Translations under genes and position numbers: made by a program
In this document: one piece after another, positions 9,416 through 17,253 of the stretch
Layout: every line of letters begins with the position of its first letter
Position numbering within the stretch: position 1 is the first letter of the stretch
Assembly: GCA_022702015.1 (NCBI GenBank)
Contig: JAKONI010000220.1
Span: forward strand, 1 to 43,394
Source of the DNA: Beijerinckiaceae bacterium
GTDB taxonomy: Bacteria; Pseudomonadota; Alphaproteobacteria; Rhizobiales; Beijerinckiaceae
Direction of reading: 5' to 3'
Length of the DNA stretch: 43,394 bases
Notes under the pieces: model-generated
What the model saw: the letters and a program-made list of their open reading frames with translations, nothing else
Told to the model about the DNA's origin: nothing
Databases searched by the model: none

Positions 9416-10630
9416 GATCCCCCGGCTTTCCAGCCACGCGAGCATCCCCCCGGCGGCGGCCCGGCCGCCGGCGATGGCCCCCTGAAGCAGGTAGCCCCCC
9501 GTGGGCGCCTCCCAATCCAGCATCTCGCCCGCCACGAACAGGCCGGGCCGGTCCCGCAGCATGGCCTGCCCATCGAGGGAGGACAGGGTGACGCCGCCCG
9601 CCGTGGAGATCGCCCGGTCGAGCCCCATCGTGCCCGTGAGGGTGAGGGGCGTCGCCTTGATGAGGCCGGCCAGGATGGCGGGCTCCGTCGGCAGGGCCGT
9701 GCCCGCCGCCTCGCGCAGCAGCCCGACCGCCACCGGGGCGAGGCCCGCCGCCTTGCGCAGGCGCGCGGAGAGGGAATCCCCCGGCCGGCTCCGGCCGAGG
9801 CGTGCCGCCAGGGAGGAGGCGTCGAGGTCCGGGCGCAAGTCGAGGATCAGCCGGGCGGAGCCTTCGCGGGCGACGGCCTCCCGCAACAGCCGTGACAGGG
9901 CGTAGACGGCGCCGCCCTCAAGGCCCTGCCGCGTCACCACCGCCTCGCCGCGCACCGTCCGGCCGGCGAAGGTCAGCGCCACCCGCTTGAGCGGGGTGCC
10001 GGCATGGCGCTCGCGGAACGTCTCCGACCAATCGAGGGCGAATCCCGCATTGGCGGGGCGCAGGGGCGTCACCCCGACGCCGAGCCCTTCGAGCAGCGGA
10101 ACCCAGGCCCCATCGGAGCCGAGGCGCGGCCAGCTCGCCCCGCCGAGCGCCAGCAGCGTCGCGCCCGCCCGGACGGTGCGCGTCCCCTCGGGCGCCTCGA
10201 AGGTGAGGGTCCCGTCCCCGAGCGCGATGAGGCGGTGGCGCGGGCGGATCGCGACGCCGCGCTCCGTGAGGCGGGCGAGCCACGCGCGCAACAGGGGGGA
10301 CGCCTTGAAGCTCTCCGGGAAGACCCGGCCGCTCGATCCCACGAAGGTCGGCTCGCCGAGCCCCTCGCACCACGCGCGCAGGGCCTCCGGCGGAAAGGCC
10401 CCCACGGCGGCGTCGAGGCTGCCGGCGGGGTGATAGCGGGCGAGGAAGTCCGGGAGGGCCTCGCTATGCGTGAGGTTCAGGCCGCCGCGCCCGGCCATGA
10501 GCAGCTTGCGCCCGAGCGAGGGCATCCGGTCGTAGACCGTCACGGCCCGGCCGGCATCGGCCAGCACCTCGGCCGCCGCGAGCCCGGCCGGCCCGCCCCC
10601 CACCACCGCGATCTCGTGTCCCTCAGCCAT
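9377..10630 (-). CDS. NAD(P)/FAD-dependent oxidoreductase, HI0933/YhiN-like family
   Basis: MAEGHEIAVVGGGPAGLAAAEVLADAGRAVTVYDRMPSLGRKLLMAGRGGLNLTHSE, C-terminal TAGGVTLSSLDGQAMLRDRPGLFVAGEMLDWEAPTGGYLLQGAIAGG. Start set at ATG 10630 rather than ORF start. Confidence 0.92.
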   Translation of the reverse strand: MAEGHEIAVVGGGPAGLAAAEVLADAGRAVTVYDRMPSLGRKLLMAGRGGLNLTHSEALPDFLARYHPAGSLDAAVGAFPPEALRAWCEGLGEPTFVGSSGRVFPESFKASPLLRAWLARLTERGVAIRPRHRLIALGDGTLTFEAPEGTRTVRAGATLLALGGASWPRLGSDGAWVPLLEGLGVGVTPLRPANAGFALDWSETFRERHAGTPLKRVALTFAGRTVRGEAVVTRQGLEGGAVYALSRLLREAVAREGSARLILDLRPDLDASSLAARLGRSRPGDSLSARLRKAAGLAPVAVGLLREAAGTALPTEPAILAGLIKATPLTLTGTMGLDRAISTAGGVTLSSLDGQAMLRDRPGLFVAGEMLDWEAPTGGYLLQGAIAGGRAAAGGMLAWLESRGISKGVTPFDGVSG

Positions 10631-10816
10631 GCCACCGAAGGGCGTGCCGGGCTGGCCTGTGTCAAGCGGGGGTATCGGCCGCCCGCCCTTGATTCGCCGC
10701 CTTCCGCCGCTTACGTCGCGCCTATCGACTGCGGGCCCCTCTGGCGTGCGCTCCTTGAAGCGCGCGTGATGTCGGAGTCGATGCTTTCCTTCCGGAAGGA
10801 TCAACAGGTCCCGCTC

Positions 10817-11848
10817 ATGGTCGATTTTCTATTCGTCGAATGGCTCGGCAAGCCCGTCTGGATGTGGCTGGGCTTCCACGTGCTCATCGCCGCCCTTCTG
10901 GCCTTCGATCTCGGACTGTTGCACCGGGACAAGGAGCATGAGATCGGCGTGCGGGAGAGCCTCCTGCTCACGGCCTTCTACTTCACCCTCGGCATCGCCT
11001 TCGGGGGGTTCATCTGGTGGGAGTTCGGCTGGAACGCCGGGGAGGAGTACGTCACCGGGCTCGTGGTCGAGAAGTCGCTGTCGATGGACAACGTCTTCGT
11101 CATCGCGATGATCCTGACGGGGCTCGGCATCCCCCGCGCCGCGCAGCACCGGGTGCTCCTGTGGGGTATTCTGGCGGCGGTGGTTCTGCGGGGCCTGATG
11201 ATCGGCCTCGGGGCCGCGCTGGTGCATCAGGTCCACTGGATCCTGTCGCTGTTCGCCGCCTTCCTCATCTATGCCGGCCTGAAGATCCTGTTCTCGGGCG
11301 AGGAGCAGCCGGGGAATTTCGGCGAGAGCCGGATAGTCCGCTGGTTCAAGCGCCGCTTCCGGGTGACGCCGGAACTGCACGGGCAGCGCTTCGCCGTGCG
11401 CAAGGCCGATCCCCGCACCGGCCGGAAGGCCCTGTGGTTCACGCCGCTGGCCCTGGCCCTGGTGCTGGTGAACGGCGCCGACGTGATCTTCGCCGTCGAC
11501 AGCGTGCCGGCGATCTTCGCCATCACCACCGACACCTTCATCGTCTACACCTCGAACATCTTCGCGATCCTCGGGCTGCGCGCGCTCTACTTCGCCCTCG
11601 CGGCAATGGTCGATCGCTTCGCCTACCTGAAGACGGCGCTGGCCTTCATCCTGATCTTCATCGGCGCGAAGATCGTGGTGGCGGACACGCTGGGATGGAT
11701 CGACGTGCCGGCCTGGGTGTCCCTGGTGGTCACGCTGGTGCTGCTCGGCGGCGGCGTCGCCTACAGCCTGTGGCGCACCCGGGGCGCGGCCGCGGCGGAG
11801 CCGGACCACGCCCGCGCCGAGCATGAAGCCCGGATCCACCGGGCCTGA
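10817..11848 (+). CDS. TerC/Alx family integral membrane protein
   Basis: MVDFLFVEWLGKPVWMWLGFHVLIAALLAFDLGLLHRDKEHEIGVRESLLLTAFYFTLGIAFGGFIWW; EKSLSMDNVFVIAMIL; GADVIFAVDSVPAIFAITTDTFIVYTSNIFAILGLRALYFAL. Confidence 0.95.
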   Translation: MVDFLFVEWLGKPVWMWLGFHVLIAALLAFDLGLLHRDKEHEIGVRESLLLTAFYFTLGIAFGGFIWWEFGWNAGEEYVTGLVVEKSLSMDNVFVIAMILTGLGIPRAAQHRVLLWGILAAVVLRGLMIGLGAALVHQVHWILSLFAAFLIYAGLKILFSGEEQPGNFGESRIVRWFKRRFRVTPELHGQRFAVRKADPRTGRKALWFTPLALALVLVNGADVIFAVDSVPAIFAITTDTFIVYTSNIFAILGLRALYFALAAMVDRFAYLKTALAFILIFIGAKIVVADTLGWIDVPAWVSLVVTLVLLGGGVAYSLWRTRGAAAAEPDHARAEHEARIHRA

Positions 11849-11852
11849 GGGC

Positions 11853-12611
11853 TCACGCGGCCGGGGGCAGGGCGGCCAGGAGGTCGCGCAGGGTGGTGAT
11901 CGTCGAACTGTCGGCGACGCCATCCACCCGCGCCTGCCGGAAATGGCGCTGGAAGGCGGTGACAACCGCCCCGGTGCGGGTGTCGAAGGTCCCCGTCACC
12001 GGCACGTCGTAGCCGTAGAGGGCGAACATCGCCTGCAACGCCTCCACCGGCTGGCCTGAATCCCCCCTTGCGAAGAAGCGCCCATCGCGCAGGGGGGCAG
12101 CCGGGACGCAATGCCCGAGGCCCGCCTCCGCGAGGCGCAGCCACGGGAAGGTCTCGCCGGGGTCCTCCTTGCGCTCCGGGGCGATGTCGGAATGAGCGAG
12201 GACCCGCTCCGGGGGAATGCCCCACCGCTCCGCGATGTCGCGGCCAAGGGCGATCACCGCCGCGATCTGCGCCTCGGGGTAGGGGGGTAGGCCGCCGGCG
12301 TGGCCGGGATGGACGATCTCGATGCCGATCGATCGCGAGTTGACGTCGGTCACGCCCTTCCACGCCCCGGCCCCCGCATGCCATGCCCGCGCCGCCTCCG
12401 GGACGAGCTGGACGATGCCCCCATCCTCGAAGACGAGGTAATGGGCCGAGACCTCGCCGAGGGGATCGCGCAGCCGTGCCAGGGCCGCCACGCCGCTCTC
12501 CATGCCGGTGTAGTGCAGGATCAGCATGTCCGGCCGGGTCCCCTGCCGGGGGCCATGGTTCGGCGAGGGCGCCACCCGGCGGGCGAGGGGCGTATCGGGG
12601 GTGAGGGTCAT
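11853..12611 (-). CDS. N-acetylmuramoyl-L-alanine amidase (amidase_2 + peptidoglycan-binding domain)
   Basis: LILHYTGMESGVAALARLRDP...VSAHYLVFEDGGIVQLVPEAARAWHAG; SIGIEIVHPGH; VLAHSDIAPERKEDPGETFPW; C-terminal PG-binding repeat. Confidence 0.93.
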   Translation of the reverse strand: MTLTPDTPLARRVAPSPNHGPRQGTRPDMLILHYTGMESGVAALARLRDPLGEVSAHYLVFEDGGIVQLVPEAARAWHAGAGAWKGVTDVNSRSIGIEIVHPGHAGGLPPYPEAQIAAVIALGRDIAERWGIPPERVLAHSDIAPERKEDPGETFPWLRLAEAGLGHCVPAAPLRDGRFFARGDSGQPVEALQAMFALYGYDVPVTGTFDTRTGAVVTAFQRHFRQARVDGVADSSTITTLRDLLAALPPAA

Positions 12612-12657
12612 CGCGAGGGTCCTGCCGTCCGGGTCGGACGTCCAATGAACGGCGTCT

Positions 12658-13413
12658 TCACCGCAGGCCGCGCTCGGCCACGATCAGGTCGTGGGCCGCG
12701 TTGATCGCCGCGAGGCGCTGGCTGGCGATGGCGACCGCCTCGGCGGGGAGGCCCCGGGCCAGCGCCCGGTCGGGGTGGTGCTCGGACACGAGGGCGCGGT
12801 GGCGGGCCTTCACGGCCGCGTCGTCCGCCCCACGGTCGAGGCCGAGGACCTCGTAGGGATCGTTCGGGAGGCGGACGTGCCGGGCGGCGATGGCGCGGAA
12901 CGCCGCCTCGTCGAAGCCGAAGATCCCGGCGACGGATCGCAGGTAGCGCTCCTCCGCCTCATGGATCGCCCCGTCCGCCCCGGCGATCTGGAACAGCCCG
13001 TCGAGGGCGTCCTCCAGCAGGGCGGGTTCGTCCCCGAAGGTCGTGGCGAGCTGGTGGGCGTAGGCCTCGTAGCCGTCGGTGGTGCGCTTGGCGAGGTCGA
13101 ACAGGCGCGTCACGCCGGCCCGCGCGGCGGGCTCCACATGCACCACGCGGCCGAAGGCCTCCACCTCGGAGGGGAGCACCACGCCGTCCGACTTGGCCAT
13201 CTTGGCCGCCAGCGCCACGAGGCCGGTGGTGAAGATCACGTCCCGGGGAGTCGGGCCGAAGGGGGCGCCGACCCGATCGACGAGGAAATGACCCGCGACG
13301 CCGCCGATCAGCCCGCCGAGGGGCCCGCCCACGGCGAGCCCGAGGCCGGCGCCGCCGAGCTTCCCCCAGATCCCGGACCCGCGAGGCGTGGGCGTCCGGC
13401 TGTCCTGATTCAT
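12658..13413 (-). CDS. DnaJ-domain / TerB-like (DjlA-type) protein
   Basis: TerB-like helical region (AKMAKSDGVVLPSEVEAF...GADGAIHEAEERYLRSVAGIFGF) followed by J-domain PYEVLGLDRGADDAAVKARHRALVSEHHPD; N-terminal glycine-rich membrane segment. Confidence 0.9.
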   Translation of the reverse strand: MNQDSRTPTPRGSGIWGKLGGAGLGLAVGGPLGGLIGGVAGHFLVDRVGAPFGPTPRDVIFTTGLVALAAKMAKSDGVVLPSEVEAFGRVVHVEPAARAGVTRLFDLAKRTTDGYEAYAHQLATTFGDEPALLEDALDGLFQIAGADGAIHEAEERYLRSVAGIFGFDEAAFRAIAARHVRLPNDPYEVLGLDRGADDAAVKARHRALVSEHHPDRALARGLPAEAVAIASQRLAAINAAHDLIVAERGLR

Positions 13414-13521
13414 CGGCGGGCTTTGGCGATCGTCCACCGGGATGCCCCGGCCGCCACCGGATAAACCGGCGGAGCCCGGGGCGGAAGGCCCGCGACGCCC
13501 GTCATAGGTGTCCAGTGGGCA

Positions 13522-13593
13522 AGCCCTCCGGCGGGTGCGGGGCGGGGCCCCGCGAATTCCGGGGGCATCGCCCCTCGATCCCACCGGAGGGCT
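13522..13593. repeat. Second copy of multi-hairpin intergenic repeat
   Basis: AGCCCTCCGG (13522-13531) pairs with CCGGAGGGCT (13584-13593), enclosing GCGGGGC-ggg-GCCCCGC and GGGGGC-atcg-CCCC-type hairpins; shares layout cggcgggtgc-[GC hairpin] with the 9321 copy. Confidence 0.75.
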
Positions 13594-13614
13594 CGCCCTT
13601 CGGCATCCTAAGTC

Positions 13615-13884
13615 TTACCGGCAGTACACGTTGCCGTAGGGGTCGCGGTACGTGCCGTAGGGGCAGCGCGGGGCGGTGGAGGCGCCGACGATGGCGCCGC
13701 CGGCGCCGCCGATGGCCGCACCCGCCAGGGCGCCGCCGGCCCGGCCCGTGGCCGCGCCGCCGATGGCCGCGCCCGCCAGCGCGCCGAGGCCAGCGCCGCC
13801 GAGCGCCCGGTCCTCGGGGGTGTTGCAGGCGCCGAGCGAGAGGGCGGCGAGGCCGGCGAGCGCGGCCGCGAGGGTCTTCTTCAT
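13615..13884 (-). CDS. Small glycine-zipper lipoprotein
   Basis: [68 protein letters not shown]; lipobox LGAC. Confidence 0.8.
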   Translation of the reverse strand: MKKTLAAALAGLAALSLGACNTPEDRALGGAGLGALAGAAIGGAATGRAGGALAGAAIGGAGGAIVGASTAPRCPYGTYRDPYGNVYCR

Positions 13885-14080
13885 GTCTCTACAACTCCCT
13901 TGTGCATCCGGGGCGGCTTTTGCCGTTTTGGTGGCGAATCGAGCTTAGCAGCAACCCAACGCGATCCCTACGGCCAAGGTTCCGTGGGGCGAGACAGACC
14001 ATTGCGCCCGCTTCCCCTCCGGCCCTATGCCACGGGCGCGAACGGCAAAGCCCCTTGCCCGCGACAGCTTCGAGGCGACC

Positions 14081-14692
14081 ATGCTGAAAGCCACCACGAT
14101 CGTCCGCCGACCGGCGGTGCGCGCCGACCGCGTCGCCGACACGATCGAACTCGACCATGCCGGACGGACGGCCCCGGCCGCCTCCCTCACCACCTCCGGT
14201 GGTTTGAGCGTCGAGGTCGCCCTGCCCAAGGCCGGGGCGCTCGAGGACGGCGACGCCCTCCGCCTGGAGGATGGCCGGCTCGTCGTCATCCGCGCCGGTG
14301 CGGAGGACCTGTTGGAGGTGCGCGCCGAGAACCCCGCCCGCCTGATGCGCCTCGCGTGGCAACTCGGCGGCAACCACGTTCCCGCCGAGATCGGCGGCGA
14401 CGGGCTGCATGTCCCCGCCTCGCCGGCCACCGCCGAACTGATCCGCGGACAGGGCTGCACCGCCACCCCGGTCCGCCGCGCCTTCCGCCCGGAAAAGATG
14501 GCGCACGACCACAGCAATTGCGGCCATGACCATGGCCACGATCACCACGATCACGGCCATTCGCACGATCATGGTCACGCCCACGACCATGGTCACGCGC
14601 ACGATCATGGCCATTCCCAGGGGCACGACCACGATCGCCACGGCCATTCGCACGATCACGATCACGATCACGGCCACGGGCATGGGCACTGA
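14081..14692 (+). CDS. ureE: Urease accessory protein UreE with long His-rich C-terminal tail
   Basis: [55 protein letters not shown]...[39 protein letters not shown]...; UreE fold signature (LGNRH-like [10 protein letters not shown]). Confidence 0.92.
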   Translation: MLKATTIVRRPAVRADRVADTIELDHAGRTAPAASLTTSGGLSVEVALPKAGALEDGDALRLEDGRLVVIRAGAEDLLEVRAENPARLMRLAWQLGGNHVPAEIGGDGLHVPASPATAELIRGQGCTATPVRRAFRPEKMAHDHSNCGHDHGHDHHDHGHSHDHGHAHDHGHAHDHGHSQGHDHDRHGHSHDHDHDHGHGHGH

Positions 14693-15470
14693 GGCGGGGC
14701 GGGGGCGCCGGACCGGGATCGCGGCGGCTTTCGCCGGCCTTCTGCTCGCCCCGTCCGCCGAGGCGGCCCCGGACCCGACCCGCGACGTCCTCTGGATGGC
14801 GCTGAAGACCTGCGTCCTGGCCAAGCGGATCGCCAACCGGACCTTCCCGTGCCTGTCGGTCGATCTCGGCGAGGGGGAGAGGCCCGGCACGGCGGTGCTG
14901 CGGGCGCCGGGGGAGTCGACCCATCTCGTCGTCATGCCCACCGACACGGTGAAGGGGCTTGAAGCCTCGTCCCTGCGGGGGCCAAACGGCGCGGCCTATT
15001 GGCGGGCCGCCCTCGCCGCCCGCCACTTCGTGTCCGACGAGCTGAAGGACCGGGTGCCGGAGGGGGAGGTCGCGCTGGCGGTCAACTCCGCCCGGGGGCG
15101 CAGCCAGGACCAACTCCACATCCATCTCGATTGCCTGCGTCCGAAGGTATTGGACGCCCTCGACACCCATGGCCGCGCGGTCGGGGCGGCCTGGAAGCCC
15201 TTCCCGGTGCCCCTGGCGGGGGACCGGTTCCAGGCGATGAGGGTGCGGGCCGCCGAGGCGGAGGCGTTCAACCCCTTCGCGGCGCTGACGCGCCTGCCCG
15301 GCCGCCGGGACCTCACCCGCACGAGCTTCGCCGCCGTCGCGACCCGTCCCGGCGATCCCGAGCCCGGCTACCTCCTGCTGGCCTACCGCGCGCCCATCGC
15401 CAGCGCGGAGGACATCATGGACCACACCTGCGCCCTCGCCACGGCCCGCCGCACCCGTCCGACCGGGTAA
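14682..15470 (+). CDS. CDP-diacylglycerol diphosphatase (Cdh family)
   Basis: Start ATG 14682 overlapping ureE stop gives signal-like [29 protein letters not shown]; body has [40 protein letters not shown] (HIT-type HxH). Confidence 0.87.
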   Translation: MGTEAGRGRRTGIAAAFAGLLLAPSAEAAPDPTRDVLWMALKTCVLAKRIANRTFPCLSVDLGEGERPGTAVLRAPGESTHLVVMPTDTVKGLEASSLRGPNGAAYWRAALAARHFVSDELKDRVPEGEVALAVNSARGRSQDQLHIHLDCLRPKVLDALDTHGRAVGAAWKPFPVPLAGDRFQAMRVRAAEAEAFNPFAALTRLPGRRDLTRTSFAAVATRPGDPEPGYLLLAYRAPIASAEDIMDHTCALATARRTRPTG

Positions 15471-15575
15471 CGGAACCCCGGGTCACGGGCCGTCGTGTCG
15501 CCCAGAGGGTCAGCACAGCCGAAGTCTCCGCGCCGCTCAAGCGGAACCATTAGCTTGACGGCACGTTCTGCCGCC

Positions 15576-16064
15576 ATGGAACACTACAAGTCCACCCTCG
15601 CCACGGCAGCGATTGCAGCTTTCGGCCTTCTGGCCGCCGCTCACGTCCTGCATCCGGGCAACTACGAGCGCACGACATACCCGTCGCGGCCCGTCGCGGC
15701 GGTGGCCCTGCAGGACTCGGCCTGGGTGAACCCCCCCTCGGCCCTGCCGGTCGCCGAGGGCACGTCGGCCACGGCGGATCGGATCGCCGCCGCGAAGGCG
15801 GAGCCGGTGCCGGTCGCCTGGACCTCGGCCACGGCGCCCTTGCGGACCGCCGAGGCGAGCCCGGCCCCGGAGCCCCGTCGGAAGGTGGCCCATGCCCGCC
15901 GGCACAAGGTGGCGCCGCGTCAGGCCCGCCTCGCCCAGGCGGATCTCGCCCGCCCGGCATCGCCCCCCGTCGAGGCCGCCCCGGTCGCCCGGAAGGCGCA
16001 GCCGAACCGGATCGACCCGATCGGCGACCTCATCCGCGGCCTGGGCCTCGGCAGCGACAGCTGA
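15576..16064 (+). CDS. Hypothetical protein, single N-terminal membrane segment and Ala/Pro-rich periplasmic region
   Basis: MEHYKSTLATAAIAAFGLLAAAHVLHPGNYERTTYPSRP...RIDPIGDLIRGLGLGSDS; no recognised family. Confidence 0.6.
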   Translation: MEHYKSTLATAAIAAFGLLAAAHVLHPGNYERTTYPSRPVAAVALQDSAWVNPPSALPVAEGTSATADRIAAAKAEPVPVAWTSATAPLRTAEASPAPEPRRKVAHARRHKVAPRQARLAQADLARPASPPVEAAPVARKAQPNRIDPIGDLIRGLGLGSDS

Positions 16065-16086
16065 CCGAAGCCCGGCCCGTCCGGGA

Positions 16087-16953
16087 TCAGCGCTCCAGCC
16101 GGGCGACGAGGCTCGACGTGTCCCAGCGGTTGCCGCCCATCGCCTGCACCTCGGCGTAGAACTGGTCCACCAGGGCCGAGACCGGCAGCTTCGCCCCGTT
16201 GCGACGGGCCTCGTCGAGGAGGATGCCCAGGTCCTTGCGCATCCAATCGACGGCGAAGCCGAAATCGAACTTGCCGGCGTTCATGGTCTTGCCGCGGTTC
16301 TCCATCTGCCAGGAGCCGGCCGCGCCCTTGGCGATCACGTCGAGCACCGCCTCCACATCGAGGCCCGCCCGCTTAGCGAAGTGGACGCCCTCCGAGAGAC
16401 CCTGCACCAATCCGGCGATGCAGATCTGGTTGACCATCTTGGTGAGCTGGCCGGACCCAACCGGCCCCATCAGGCGGCAGGCGCGGGCGTAGGACCCGAT
16501 GGCCTCCTCGACCGTCGCGTAGGTCCCGGCCTCGCCCCCGCACATCACCGTCAGCACGCCGTTCTCGGCGCCCGCCTGACCGCCCGAGACCGGGGCGTCG
16601 ATGAAACCGAATCCCTTCTCCTGCGCGGCGGCGGCGAGTTCCCGGGCCACCTCCGCCGAGGCGGTGGTGTGATCGACGAAGATCGCCCCCGGCGCCATGC
16701 CGGCCAGCGCCCCGTCCTCGCCCAGCACGACACTGCGCAGGTCGTCGTCGTTGCCGACGCAGGCGAAGACGATCTCCGCGCCCCGGACCGCCTCGCGCGG
16801 CGTGGCGGCGTGGGCGCCGCCATGGGTCTTCACCCATGCCTCGGCCTTCGCGCCGGTGCGGTTGTAGACCGTGACGTCGTGCCCCTTCTTGGCGAGGTGG
16901 CCCGCCATCGGGCCGCCCATGACGCCGAGACCCAGAAAAGCGACCTTGGCCAT
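16087..16953 (-). CDS. NAD(P)-dependent 3-hydroxyisobutyrate dehydrogenase / 2-hydroxy-3-oxopropionate reductase family
   Basis: MAKVAFLGLGVMGGPMAGHLAKKGHDVTVYNRT; FIDAPVSGGQAGAENGVLTVMCGG; GSGQLTKMVNQ. Confidence 0.93.
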   Translation of the reverse strand: MAKVAFLGLGVMGGPMAGHLAKKGHDVTVYNRTGAKAEAWVKTHGGAHAATPREAVRGAEIVFACVGNDDDLRSVVLGEDGALAGMAPGAIFVDHTTASAEVARELAAAAQEKGFGFIDAPVSGGQAGAENGVLTVMCGGEAGTYATVEEAIGSYARACRLMGPVGSGQLTKMVNQICIAGLVQGLSEGVHFAKRAGLDVEAVLDVIAKGAAGSWQMENRGKTMNAGKFDFGFAVDWMRKDLGILLDEARRNGAKLPVSALVDQFYAEVQAMGGNRWDTSSLVARLER

Positions 16954-17253
16954 TGTCCCGTCTCCACCCGAACGCCGCCGGTTCCGCCCGCGCGGCCCGC
17001 GATCCCTCCCGCGTCCGGTCCCGGGACCGGCGGGGCGCGACTGACCTATAGCGCAAGGCGCGGGCGACGATACCGCTCCGGGGCCGCCGTATGCAAAATT
17101 CACCGGGGCGGCCGGCGGGCCTACAGCCGCCGCCCGATTGTCCGCGCCCGGTCGCCCGAAGACCTTTGCAGGGCGTGAAATTTCCGGCAGAACGCGGCCA
17201 GATCACAAGGCTCCGTGAGGGCCGTCACCGCCGTGGGCCGGGGAGGCCACGCC

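Noticed and set aside
10640-10816. Possible yybP-ykoY (Mn) riboswitch upstream of the TerC gene
   Set aside because: I could not recognise the conserved core; only a short CTTTCCTTCCGGAAGG hairpin is visible. Would need an Infernal search.
14526-14681. T/I/M-rich N-terminal extension ([23 protein letters not shown]...) of the Cdh ORF
   Set aside because: It is the His-rich tail of ureE read in another frame; Cdh with a signal peptide starts convincingly at 14682.
14501-14691. Short CAC/GAT repeats suggestive of a repeat array
   Set aside because: Fully explained as the His/Asp/Gly codons of the UreE tail; not a CRISPR-like array with unique spacers.
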